Source of the DNA: Catellatospora methionotrophica | GTDB taxonomy: Bacteria; Actinomycetota; Actinomycetes; Mycobacteriales; Micromonosporaceae | Assembly: GCF_011297335.1 (NCBI RefSeq) | Contig: NZ_JAAOTJ010000002.1 | Span: 62,001-126,000 of the forward strand | DNA: 64,000 bases | Direction: 5' to 3' | Shown: one piece after another, positions 1 through 7,945 of the stretch | Position numbering within the stretch: the first letter of the stretch is position 1 | Layout: every line of letters begins with the position of its first letter | Made by a program: the position numbers and the translations under genes | Notes under the pieces: model-generated | The model's database searches: none | What the model saw: only the letters and a program-made list of their open reading frames with translations | Told to the model about the DNA's origin: nothing

Positions 1-21
1 CAGTTCGGCGGTGTCGGTCAT
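1..21 (-). CDS. Start of a gene cut by the left edge
   Basis: An ATG at 21-19 on the minus strand shares one base with the TGA stop of the ABM-like gene (TGATG junction), and an open frame MTDTAEL runs to the window edge. The coupled start suggests a second gene in the same operon. Nothing can be said about its product. Confidence 0.45.
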
Positions 22-314
22 CAGAACGGCAGCTCGGCGCCGTCGACGGTCATCGCCCGGAATCCGGCGCTCTTGGCCGCGTCGAAGCCGTCGGACTGGG
101 CGGCCAGGCCAGCGGCACGTACCAGTCGTTCGGACTGGAAGCGCCGGAACGCCGCCTCGTCCTGCCACACGTTGATGATCCGCCACCCGTCCTCGGTCGG
201 TCCGGCGACGTGAGCCAGCAGGCCCGGCGGCCGGTCCGGGCCGAGGTGCTGTTCGACCAGGCGGTATTCGGCCTCGCTCACACCGGGCATCTCCTGCAGC
301 ACACCGAACGGCAT
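21..314 (-). CDS. Small ABM-like (dimeric alpha-beta barrel) protein
   Basis: A 97-residue protein whose size and the central block GPTEDGWRIINVWQDEAAF resemble the antibiotic biosynthesis monooxygenase (ABM) fold: a strand ending in W-x-I/V-x-x-V-W followed by a helix with paired aromatic residues (FRRFQSERL). ABM proteins are cofactor-free oxygenases or heme-binding proteins that act as dimers; the substrate cannot be read here. The gene diverges from a TetR gene across a 58-bp gap that holds a perfect palindrome, so it is probably repressed by that TetR. It appears to be first in an operon that continues off the left edge. Fold assignment is by pattern only. Confidence 0.6.
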   Translation of the reverse strand: MPFGVLQEMPGVSEAEYRLVEQHLGPDRPPGLLAHVAGPTEDGWRIINVWQDEAAFRRFQSERLVRAAGLAAQSDGFDAAKSAGFRAMTVDGAELPF

Positions 315-330
315 ACGAACACATCCTTTG

Positions 331-349
331 GTTAGAGTTTCGCTCTAAC
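331..349. promoter_or_regulatory. TetR-type operator in the ABM/TetR divergon
   Basis: GTTAGAGTTTCGCTCTAAC is a perfect 7-bp inverted repeat (GTTAGAG/CTCTAAC) around a 5-nt centre. It lies between the divergent starts at 314 and 373, with another TAGAG half-site at 353-357. Its place and symmetry fit an operator for the adjacent TetR protein, controlling both genes. Confidence 0.75.
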
Positions 350-372
350 GAATAGAGCACTACAGTGAGGCG

Positions 373-1008
373 GTGGTTGTCAAGAGGCGCTACGAGTCCG
401 AGCGGCGACAGGAGCAGGCCCGGCAGACCCGCCGCGCGATCCTGGACGCGGCCGGTCGGCTGTTCGCCGGGGCCGGATACGCCGCGACTCCGCTGACGGC
501 GGTCGCCGCCGAGGCGGGGGTCGCGGTGCAGACGGTGTACGCGGTGTTCGGCAACAAGCGGCAGCTGCTGTCCGATCTGGTCGACGTGACGACCGCCGGT
601 GACGATGAGCCGGTGGCGCTCCCCGATCGCGCGTTCGTCGCCGAGATCCGGGCGCTGGCCGACCCGCGGGCCAAACTCGCCCGGTACGCCCGGCAGCTCA
701 CCGAGGTCCACCAGCGCAACGCCGCGGTCATGGTCGCGCTGGCCGGGGCCGCCACCGCCGACGCCGACGCCGCCGCGATCTGGCGCAAGAGCGTCGAAGA
801 GCGGCGGCGCGGCATGGGCATGTTCGCCGCCGAACTCGTCGCGACCGGCGGGGTGCGCCCCGAGCACGACGTCGACAGCGTCGCCGACGTGCTGTGGCTG
901 GCGATGGACCCGCGCAACTACGACTGGCTGGTACGCACGCGCGGCTGGTCGGTCGAGCAGTTCGAGCGGTGGTATGTCGACACCGTCGGTGCCGCTGTGC
1001 TGGCGTGA
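373..1008 (+). CDS. TetR family transcriptional regulator
   Basis: A 211-residue protein with the classic TetR N-terminus: after a basic arm comes TRRAILDAAGRLFAGAGYAATPLTAVAAEAGVAVQTVYAVFGNKRQLL (about residues 19-64), the helix-turn-helix with the Y-x-x-F-x-x-K ending. The C-terminal ligand domain is all helical and family-specific, so the inducer is unknown. The GTG at 373 is the only start that keeps the full basic arm. It diverges from the ABM-like gene over a perfect palindrome at 331-349 and most likely represses that gene and itself. Confidence 0.9.
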   Translation: MVVKRRYESERRQEQARQTRRAILDAAGRLFAGAGYAATPLTAVAAEAGVAVQTVYAVFGNKRQLLSDLVDVTTAGDDEPVALPDRAFVAEIRALADPRAKLARYARQLTEVHQRNAAVMVALAGAATADADAAAIWRKSVEERRRGMGMFAAELVATGGVRPEHDVDSVADVLWLAMDPRNYDWLVRTRGWSVEQFERWYVDTVGAAVLA

Positions 1009-1018
1009 GTGCCCAGGC

Positions 1019-2221
1019 TCATCTAGTACGCAGGCGGGTGTAGTCGGGCAGGTCGATCCGGTCGGCGGGCGGCGACGTGAACCGCCTGGCGACGCGTTGC
1101 ACGACCGGGTTCGCGGCGGTGGCCAGCAGCGTGTTGAGCAGACCGATCCCGAGTCGGCTGCGCGGGTGCGCGATACGCGGCGTGAACGGCGGCAGGTGCT
1201 GTGCCTGGGCGACATAAGGGCGCATGATCCGTTCGTACGCCCCGAACGCGTCGCGGTGCGCGGCGTGCGCGGCGAGTTCACCCGCCAGCACGTACGCCCC
1301 GACCAGGGCCAGGCTGGTGCCCATGCCGCTGATCGGCGAGGCGCAGTACGCGGCGTCGCCGAGCATGGCTACCCGACCCTTGCTCCAGCGCGGTGCGTGG
1401 ACCTGGCCGACGAGCTCGCAGTAGAACTCGTCGGCGGCGTCGAGTTCGCGCAGCACGCGCGGCGCCTCCCAGCCGACCCCGGCGAAGACGTGGCGCAGCA
1501 ACTGCTTCTGCTCGTCGGTCCGGAGCCGCTCGTAGCCGCGCGGCGGGCACAGGAACGACATCAGCGCCCTGGTCGTGCCGAGGTTGTCGGGTCGCAGCGC
1601 GACGACCCGGCCGCGCGGGGCGTTGTGCCAGCGCGCCCACGACCCGTCCGAGGCGGCGCGGGGGATGGTGAGGTAGGCCGTGTAGAGCCCGAGCGGCACG
1701 ACGCGCGCCTCGTCGCCGAACGCCAGCGTCCGGGTCGAGGAGCCGATGCCGTCGGCGGCGACGACCAGGTCGAAGGTGCGGTCCGGGCCGTGCGCGAAGG
1801 AGACCCGGACACCGTCGGTGTGGTCGTCGAGGGCGGTGATGCGGTCGCCGAAGACATACTCGGTGTGTTCGCGGGTGCGCTGGTAGAGCAGGTTCGCCAG
1901 CTCGCCGCGCAGGATCTCCAACTCGGCGACGAAACCCTCCCCGCCGAACGCCTCCGCGGCGAACGCGGCCTTCACCCGGTCGCGGGCGTCGACGAACGCG
2001 ACCCCGGCCTCGCCCGTGGAGGCGGCCCGGACGGCGTCCTCGATGCCCATCCGCTGCGCGACGGTACGGCCCGCCCCGCGCAGGTCGACGGTCTGGCCGC
2101 CGGGCCGGATCCCGTCGTGGCGCTCGACGACCACCGAGGTCATTCCGTACTCGTGCAGCCAGTGGGCCAGCGCGGGACCGGCGATGCTCGCCCCGGAGAC
2201 CAGAACCCGGTGGCCGGTCAT
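1019..2221 (-). CDS. FAD-dependent aromatic-type monooxygenase
   Basis: A 400-residue class A flavoprotein monooxygenase (PHBH/UbiH-like). The N-terminus RVLVSGASIAGPALAHWLHEYG (about 5-26) is a Rossmann FAD motif of the form GASIAGP; DGIGSSTR in mid-protein and GDAAYCASPISGMG (about 288-301) are the second and third FAD-contacting motifs. Such enzymes hydroxylate aromatic or polyketide substrates with NADPH and O2; the substrate is not evident. The ATG at 2221 is chosen because AGGAGG sits 7 bases upstream and the FAD motif starts immediately after it; the frame is open further upstream without conserved sequence. Divergent from the HEAT-repeat gene. Confidence 0.88.
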   Translation of the reverse strand: MTGHRVLVSGASIAGPALAHWLHEYGMTSVVVERHDGIRPGGQTVDLRGAGRTVAQRMGIEDAVRAASTGEAGVAFVDARDRVKAAFAAEAFGGEGFVAELEILRGELANLLYQRTREHTEYVFGDRITALDDHTDGVRVSFAHGPDRTFDLVVAADGIGSSTRTLAFGDEARVVPLGLYTAYLTIPRAASDGSWARWHNAPRGRVVALRPDNLGTTRALMSFLCPPRGYERLRTDEQKQLLRHVFAGVGWEAPRVLRELDAADEFYCELVGQVHAPRWSKGRVAMLGDAAYCASPISGMGTSLALVGAYVLAGELAAHAAHRDAFGAYERIMRPYVAQAQHLPPFTPRIAHPRSRLGIGLLNTLLATAANPVVQRVARRFTSPPADRIDLPDYTRLRTR

Positions 2222-2347
2222 CGGCTTCCTCCTGTGCAGGTCGGGGACAGTGTTCCCAACGTGGGGCGGGCGATCCGGTGACGTGGCCGCCTCGCGCGGT
2301 GCGGGACCGACGGCGTCAGCGCCGTCAGCGGGGTCTACCGTTGCCGG

Positions 2348-3190
2348 GTGAACCCTGATCAGCGCGCACTCAAGGACGGCGACCTCGACACCCGCGAGGA
2401 GCACCTGTACCGGCTCCTCGACCGGGTGAAGGCGGGCGGCGACGAGTCCGCGCTGGAAGCGCTGCGGATGCTCGTGCGCGGATACGCGGACTTCCACCGC
2501 TCGCTCTACAGCCGGGCGATGAACCACGCCGAGGTCTTCGTCGACGACTCCCTGGCCGAGCCGCTGCTTGCCGCGCTCGCCGACACCCGGTACAACTGCC
2601 AGGCCTGGGCCGCGATGGGGTGCGGCGTGCTGCGCCTGCGGGCGGCGGTGCCTGGGCTGACGGCGCTGCTGGAGCGCGGCGACTGGATGGGCCAGGAGCA
2701 GGCGGTGCTCGCCCTGGGCCGGATCGGCGACGCGTCCGCGGTGCCGGAGCTGGAGCGTACGCTGTGGTCCGAACCCGAATGGCTGCGCGAGCGGGGTGCC
2801 GAGGCGCTGGCCACGATCGGTGGCGACGAAGCGCTCGCGGCCCTGTGGGAGGCGTTCGAGTACCGCGGCTATACCCGGATCGGCTACGTCGCGAGCGCGC
2901 TGTCGAAGTTCGCGCCGGACGTCCTCCCGAGGCTGCTCGCGGCCGCCGATGACGACGACCCGGACCTGCGCTACTGGGCGGCCATCGCGCTGGGCTCGAC
3001 CGGTGACGAGAGCGTGGTGCCGACGCTGGAGCGGCTGATGGCGCAGGACAAGGGCAGGACCGAGTTCGACGGCTGGGTCAGCGTCGCCGCGAAGAAGGCC
3101 CTGCGTACGCAGCGCCGCATCCAGGCCGCCATCGCCGGGCGGTCCGGCGGGGACGGCGCTCAGACCGGCGACGACGACGACGCGGCCTGA
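2348..3190 (+). CDS. HEAT-repeat protein
   Basis: A 280-residue protein made largely of helical repeats: LLAALADTRYNCQAWAAMG, AVPGLTALLERGD, AVLALGRIGDASAVPELERTLW, GAEALATIGGDEALAALWEAF and ALGSTGDESVVPTLERLMAQD show the HEAT/PBS-lyase pattern A-L-G-x-[IT]-G-D-x-x-[AV]-[VI]-P-x-L. It probably serves as a protein-binding scaffold; no catalytic motif is visible. It ends in a charged Gly/Asp-rich tail. The GTG at 2348 lies about 9 bases after a TCTACC -10-like box, so the mRNA may be nearly leaderless. It converges with the siderophore exporter operon, with only 9 bp between the stops. Confidence 0.8.
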   Translation: MNPDQRALKDGDLDTREEHLYRLLDRVKAGGDESALEALRMLVRGYADFHRSLYSRAMNHAEVFVDDSLAEPLLAALADTRYNCQAWAAMGCGVLRLRAAVPGLTALLERGDWMGQEQAVLALGRIGDASAVPELERTLWSEPEWLRERGAEALATIGGDEALAALWEAFEYRGYTRIGYVASALSKFAPDVLPRLLAAADDDDPDLRYWAAIALGSTGDESVVPTLERLMAQDKGRTEFDGWVSVAAKKALRTQRRIQAAIAGRSGGDGAQTGDDDDAA

Positions 3191-3199
3191 GCGCCGACC

Positions 3200-4966
3200 T
3201 CAGCTGTCGGAGTCGCGGCGGCCGGACCAGGCGCGCCAGAGTTCGGCGTAGCGGCCGTCGGGGGTGTCGCGCAGTTCGTCGTGGGAGCCGCTCTCCACGA
3301 TGCGGCCCTCGTCGAGCACGATGACGCGGTCGGCGAGCGCCGCCTGGGTGAGCCGGTGCGCGACCAGCAGGCCGGTGCGCCCGTGCAGCGCGGCGGCGAC
3401 CGACGCCTCCAGGACCCGCGCGCCCGCGCTGCCCGCTTCGGCGGTCGCCTCGTCCAGCACGGCCACGGCGGGGTCGGCCAGCACGAGGCGGGCCAGGGCG
3501 AGCTGCTGTGCCTGGGCGGCGGTGAGGCGGTGGCCGCCCTCGCCGACCACGGTGGACAGTCCGTCGGGCAGCGCGTCGGCCCATTCGGCCGCGCCGACGC
3601 GGTCGAGCGCGGCGGTCAGGTCGGCGTCGGTGGCGTCGGGGCGGGCCAGCCGCAGGTCCTCGGCGAGGGTGCCCGCGAAGACGTACACCTCCTGGGTGAT
3701 CAGCGCGACGGCCCGCCGCCCGGACGGGTCGAGGTCGCCGATGCCGACGCCGCCGACCCGGATGCTGCCCGACGTCGGTTCGTGCACCCCGGCGACCAGC
3801 CCGGCCAGGGTGCTCTTGCCCGCGCCGCTGGCCCCGACGAGCGCGACGCGCTGCCCGGCGGGCACCGCGATGGTGACCTCGTGCAGGACCGGACGATCCG
3901 CGGTGTACGCGTGACTGACCGCGTCGGCGTGCAGCGACGCGTCCGCGGGCGTACGCGGCGCGGGCGGCGCGACCGGTTCGGGCAGCTCGGCGACGCCGAC
4001 GATGCGGACCAGCGCGGCGGTCGCCGACTGCACGTCGTCGATGAGCCCGAGGGCGATGTTGACCGGCGTGAACAGGTTGTGGAAGTACAGCGCCGCGGCG
4101 GTGGCCGCGCCGAGGGTCACCTCGCCGGAGCGCACCAGCAGGAAGCCGGTGGCCAACACCGCCGACAGGCCGATGAACTCGGCCAGGTTGAGCCGGGCGT
4201 AGAAACGGGTGATCAGGTTGACCCCGCGCATGGTCAGGTCGACGGCGGCCTGCGAGCGCCCGGTGACCAGGCCCAGGTGCTGCTCGCGGCGGCGCAGCGC
4301 GCGGACCGTCGGCGCGCCGCCGATCGTCTCCAGGAGCTGCTGCTGCTGCGCGCCGACGGCGACGCGCTGGCGGGCGTACAGCGGCAGGGCGCGGCCGCCG
4401 TACCACCAGACGGTGTAGAGCTGCACGGGTGCGGCGAGCAGCGCGGCGAGCATGAAGCGCCAGTCGAGCACGGCGAGCCCGGCCATGGTGAGGCCGATCG
4501 CGAGCAGCGAGCGGGCCAGCTCGGGCAGGCCGGAGCGGACTACCGAGGCGACGGCGTTGAGGTCGTTGCCCGCGCGGGAGGTGAGGTCACCGGACCCGGC
4601 CCGCTCGACCTGGCCCAGCGGCAGCCGCAGCGCCCGGTTGAGGAAACGTTCCCGCAGCTCGGCCAGGGCCCCTTCGCCGAGCCGGGCGATCAGGGTGAGG
4701 CCGTACGCGGTGGCCGCGCCGGACGCGATCGCGACCACGGCGAGGGCGACGACCGGATCGGTGATCGCGGACGCGGGTGCGCCGCCGGTGACGAGGTCGA
4801 CGACGTGGCCGAGCAGCGGCGCGACGGCCAGCCCGATCGCCGTGGCGGCGGTCAGCACGAACAGCCCGGCCGCGGCCAGCCGGCGCCGGGGGCGCAGCAG
4901 TGCGCGCAGCGCGGCGACGGTCTGCCGGCCGGTGGCGGTGGGCAGCAGTTCGCGCTGCGCGGTCAT
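3200..4966 (-). CDS. ABC exporter half-transporter, subunit with intact Walker motifs
   Basis: A 588-residue ABC half-exporter: about six membrane helices in residues 30-320, then an ATPase domain. Walker A GASGAGKST (378-386), Walker B VAVLDEA (501-507) and the switch histidine (LVAHR, H537) are canonical, but the signature LSGGQ is replaced by LTAAQAQ (481-487). It pairs with the preceding gene (stop/start overlap ATGA at 4987-4990). As last gene of an iron-boxed operon with siderophore tailoring enzymes it is most likely half of the siderophore exporter. Two starts are possible: ATG 4990, overlapping the upstream stop, or ATG 4966, which has AGGAGG 8 bases upstream and is preferred. Confidence 0.88.
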   Translation of the reverse strand: MTAQRELLPTATGRQTVAALRALLRPRRRLAAAGLFVLTAATAIGLAVAPLLGHVVDLVTGGAPASAITDPVVALAVVAIASGAATAYGLTLIARLGEGALAELRERFLNRALRLPLGQVERAGSGDLTSRAGNDLNAVASVVRSGLPELARSLLAIGLTMAGLAVLDWRFMLAALLAAPVQLYTVWWYGGRALPLYARQRVAVGAQQQQLLETIGGAPTVRALRRREQHLGLVTGRSQAAVDLTMRGVNLITRFYARLNLAEFIGLSAVLATGFLLVRSGEVTLGAATAAALYFHNLFTPVNIALGLIDDVQSATAALVRIVGVAELPEPVAPPAPRTPADASLHADAVSHAYTADRPVLHEVTIAVPAGQRVALVGASGAGKSTLAGLVAGVHEPTSGSIRVGGVGIGDLDPSGRRAVALITQEVYVFAGTLAEDLRLARPDATDADLTAALDRVGAAEWADALPDGLSTVVGEGGHRLTAAQAQQLALARLVLADPAVAVLDEATAEAGSAGARVLEASVAAALHGRTGLLVAHRLTQAALADRVIVLDEGRIVESGSHDELRDTPDGRYAELWRAWSGRRDSDS

Positions 4967-4986
4967 GGGGGTCGCCTCCTGGCCGG

Positions 4987-6711
4987 TCATGACAGCACCG
5001 TCGCGCGGTAGCCGGTGTGCTCGCGGACGAGCTGGTCGTGGGTGCCGGTCGCGGTGACGATGCCGTCGGCGACGTAGTGCACGGTGTCGGCGGCGGCCAG
5101 CAGCGCGGGGCTGGTGGTGATGACGACGGTGGTGCGGCCTTCGCGCAGGCGGCGTACGCCGTTGACGATGCGCAGCTCGGTGACCGCGTCGACGGCGGTG
5201 GTGGGTTCGTGCAGAACCAGTACGGGGGCGTCGGCGGCCAGCGCGCGGGCCAGGGCGACGCGCTGTCGCTGCCCGCCGGACAGCGACCGGCCGCGCTCGG
5301 CGAGCACCCCGTCGACACCCCCGGCCAGGGTCGCGGCGACCTCGTCCGCGCCGGACGCGGCGAGCACGGCGGCTAGCGGGTCGCGGTCGGCCTGCTCGCC
5401 GGTGCGCTGCCGGGGCAGGCCGTTGTCGTCGGCCGGGGTGCGGACGTTGTCGCGCAGGGTGCCTTCGAACAGGTCGGCGTCGTGGGCGGCTACCAGCAGC
5501 GCGCCGCGTACGGCCTCGGGCTCCAGGGTGGACAGGTCGTGGCCGTCGAGGGTGATGGTGCCGGAGTCGGGTTCGCGTTCGCGGCCGAGCAGGTCGACCA
5601 GGGCCTCGGCGTGGGCGGGGTCGGCGGTGACGACGCCGACGAGCTGACCGGCGGTGACGTCGAGGTCGAGGCCGCGCAGGCCCGCGTGGGTGAGGCCGCG
5701 TACGGCCAGGTGCCCGGTGACCGGGCCGGTCAGCGGGGCGTCGCCGCCGACGGCCGGGGGAGAGGACAGCACCTCGGCGATGCGTACGGCGCTGCCGCGT
5801 CCCTGGGCCAGTTCCCCGTTGACCCAGACCAGCATCGACAGCGGCCCGATCAGGTACTGCGCCATGCCGACCGCGGCGATCAGCGCGCCGATGCTGATGT
5901 CGCCGTCAGCGGCCAGCCGCCCGCCGACCAGCGCCACGACGGCCAGGAAGAGGCCGTTGACGGCGAGCAGGGTGCCGTCGTGCCAGCTCTTGGCGCGGGC
6001 GGCGTGCACGGTGGCGGTGAGCGCGGCGCGGCTGGACAGCCGGTAGCGCTCGGCGGCCGCGCGCTCCGCGCCGATGCCCTTGAGCACGCGCAGACCGCCG
6101 ACCATGTCCGCGGCCAGGCCCGCGGTGTGCGCGATGCGGTCCTGCTCGACCTCGCTGCGCCGCTGCAGGGGGCGGCCCAGCAGGTGCGCCAGCCCCATCA
6201 TGAGCGGGGTGCCGAGCAGCACCAGCAGGCCGAGGGTCAGCGACACCCGCAGCAGCGCCACCGCGCCGACGGTCAGGCCGAGGATGCCCGCGACGCCGAG
6301 CGGCAGGGCGAGCGCGACCATGCCGACGCGCCCGGCGTCGCTGGTGGCGACGCTGGCCAGCGCACCCGGCAGGCGGCCGGTGTCGGCCCCGCCGCGCGCG
6401 TCGAGCACCCGGTCGGTCAGCCGCACCCGCAGCGCGTGCCCGGCCTGCTCGGCGGCGCGTTCGCCGAGCCGCGCGCCGAAGCGGAAGCTGAACGACAGCG
6501 TCACGAACACCGCCCCCAGCACGGCGAGCCAGATCAGCAGCTCGGAGCTGGAGCCGGTGCCGACGGCACGGTCGACGACCACGCCGATCACCACCGGCAC
6601 CATCGCCTCACCGCCCTGGTGGCCGGTGCTGAGCAGCGCGCTGCCGGCGATGCGGCCCGCCTGCCCGCGCAGGGCGTCGCGCAGCACGCGGCCGCCGGTC
6701 AGCTGTGGCAT
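4987..6711 (-). CDS. ABC exporter half-transporter, degenerate ATP-binding subunit
   Basis: A 574-residue ABC half-exporter with membrane helices in residues 20-300. Its ATPase domain keeps a perfect signature LSGGQRQRVALARAL (477-491), but the Walker A position reads GVVTADPAHAEAL (359-371) with no GKS/T, Walker B is VLVLHEP (H501 replacing Asp), and the switch-histidine segment reads VVITTSP. In a heterodimer with the next gene this gives one complete site (partner Walker A/B plus this LSGGQ) and one fully disabled site. Start ATG 6711 has AGGAGG 5 bases upstream. It follows the M20 hydrolase by 40 bp in the iron-regulated operon and probably exports the siderophore. Confidence 0.88.
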   Translation of the reverse strand: MPQLTGGRVLRDALRGQAGRIAGSALLSTGHQGGEAMVPVVIGVVVDRAVGTGSSSELLIWLAVLGAVFVTLSFSFRFGARLGERAAEQAGHALRVRLTDRVLDARGGADTGRLPGALASVATSDAGRVGMVALALPLGVAGILGLTVGAVALLRVSLTLGLLVLLGTPLMMGLAHLLGRPLQRRSEVEQDRIAHTAGLAADMVGGLRVLKGIGAERAAAERYRLSSRAALTATVHAARAKSWHDGTLLAVNGLFLAVVALVGGRLAADGDISIGALIAAVGMAQYLIGPLSMLVWVNGELAQGRGSAVRIAEVLSSPPAVGGDAPLTGPVTGHLAVRGLTHAGLRGLDLDVTAGQLVGVVTADPAHAEALVDLLGREREPDSGTITLDGHDLSTLEPEAVRGALLVAAHDADLFEGTLRDNVRTPADDNGLPRQRTGEQADRDPLAAVLAASGADEVAATLAGGVDGVLAERGRSLSGGQRQRVALARALAADAPVLVLHEPTTAVDAVTELRIVNGVRRLREGRTTVVITTSPALLAAADTVHYVADGIVTATGTHDQLVREHTGYRATVLS

Positions 6712-6751
6712 GTCCCCTCCTGGGGGTGGATCGTGGGGGTGGAGCGGCCGG

Positions 6752-7945
6752 TCAGCGGCAGTGTGCTGCCGCGAGCCGGGCCAGGGTGGCGCTGGCGGTG
6801 ACCACCTCGGAGATCGGCACGTACTCGTCGGGGGCGTGGGCCAGCTCGATCGCGCCGGGTCCGTACTGGACGGCAGGGATGCCCGCCCCGGAGAGCAGTC
6901 GCAGGTCGCTGCCGTATGGCGCACCCCACTGCTCGGGCGTGACGCCGGTGGCCCCGACGAGCGCGGCGGTGAACGCCGGGTCGGGGTTGCGGCCGGGAAG
7001 GAACTGCCCGCCCCACCACTCGACGGTGACCGGGTGCTCGGCCAGCCACGGGTCGGTGGCGCAGACGGCGGCCACGGCCGCTTCCAGCTCGGCTTTGGCC
7101 CGCTGCGGGGACTCGCCGAGGGCCACGCCGTAGCGGCCCTCGGCGATCAGCAGGTCCGGGACCGACGACGACCAGTCACCAGCGTGCACGGTGCCGATCT
7201 CCAGCGCGTACGGCACGTCCCAGCGCTTCATCAGCGGGTCGACGTCGCGGTTGCGGGTCGCCTCCAGTTCGCGCAGCGCCGTGAACACGGGCAGGAACTT
7301 CTCGACCGCGCTGACCCCTGCGGTACGCCGGGACGCGTGCGCCGAGACCCCCGGCACGCGCAGCCGGAACGTCAGCGCGCCCGCGTTGGCGGGCACCACG
7401 GCCAGCCCGGTCGGCTCGGGGATGACGCACGCGTCGGCCCGCCACCCCCGCTCCAGCAGCCCGTACGTGCCCAGCCCGCCGTCCTCCTCGCCGACCACGC
7501 AGGCGACCAGCACGTCGCCGCGCGGGCGGTCACGCTTCAGCTCACGGATCGCGAACAGGGCCGCGACCAGGCCGCCCTTCATGTCGCAGGCGCCCCGGCC
7601 GTAGAGGCGGTCGCCGTCGACGCGGCCGCTGTACGGGTCGTCGGTCCAGGCGTCCAGGTCACCGGGCGGCACGACGTCGACGTGTCCGTTGAACATCATC
7701 GACCGGCCGCCGCCGGTGCCGGGCAGCCGGCCGACCAGCCCGTACGCCCGCTCCCGGGCGACCTCCATGCCGGGGAAGTCCGGCTGGGCGGCCAGTTCGG
7801 GCACGGCCAGCTCCCACAGGTCGACCTCCAGACCCTCGGCGCGCATCCAGTCGGCCAGCACCTCCTGGATACCCGCCTCGTGCGGCGAGCCGCCGACGCT
7901 GGGGATGCGGACCAGGTCGGCCAGCAGCTCGGTCAGTTCCGTCAT
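6752..7945 (-). CDS. M20 family metallohydrolase (ArgE/DapE-like)
   Basis: A 397-residue M20 peptidase/deacylase. The di-zinc ligands are in place: GHVDVVP (H88, D90), GACDMKGG (D121), GEEDGG (catalytic E153, ligand E154) and a C-terminal histidine in IELAHAPDEY. M20 enzymes remove acyl groups or amino acids from amino-acid derivatives (N-acetylornithine, succinyl-DAP and similar). The ATG at 7945 overlaps the formyltransferase stop (ATGA, 7942-7945), so the two are translationally coupled. Being in a siderophore operon suggests it trims a hydroxamate intermediate or hydrolyses the imported siderophore. That role is inference; the fold and metal site are clear. Confidence 0.88.
   Translation of the reverse strand: MTELTELLADLVRIPSVGGSPHEAGIQEVLADWMRAEGLEVDLWELAVPELAAQPDFPGMEVARERAYGLVGRLPGTGGGRSMMFNGHVDVVPPGDLDAWTDDPYSGRVDGDRLYGRGACDMKGGLVAALFAIRELKRDRPRGDVLVACVVGEEDGGLGTYGLLERGWRADACVIPEPTGLAVVPANAGALTFRLRVPGVSAHASRRTAGVSAVEKFLPVFTALRELEATRNRDVDPLMKRWDVPYALEIGTVHAGDWSSSVPDLLIAEGRYGVALGESPQRAKAELEAAVAAVCATDPWLAEHPVTVEWWGGQFLPGRNPDPAFTAALVGATGVTPEQWGAPYGSDLRLLSGAGIPAVQYGPGAIELAHAPDEYVPISEVVTASATLARLAAAHCR

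Noticed and set aside
599-2281. Long plus-strand open frame antisense to the FAD monooxygenase
   Set aside because: Arg/Gly/Val-rich composition without any motif; it mirrors the GC3-driven codon pattern of the monooxygenase, which has a ribosome site and clear FAD motifs.
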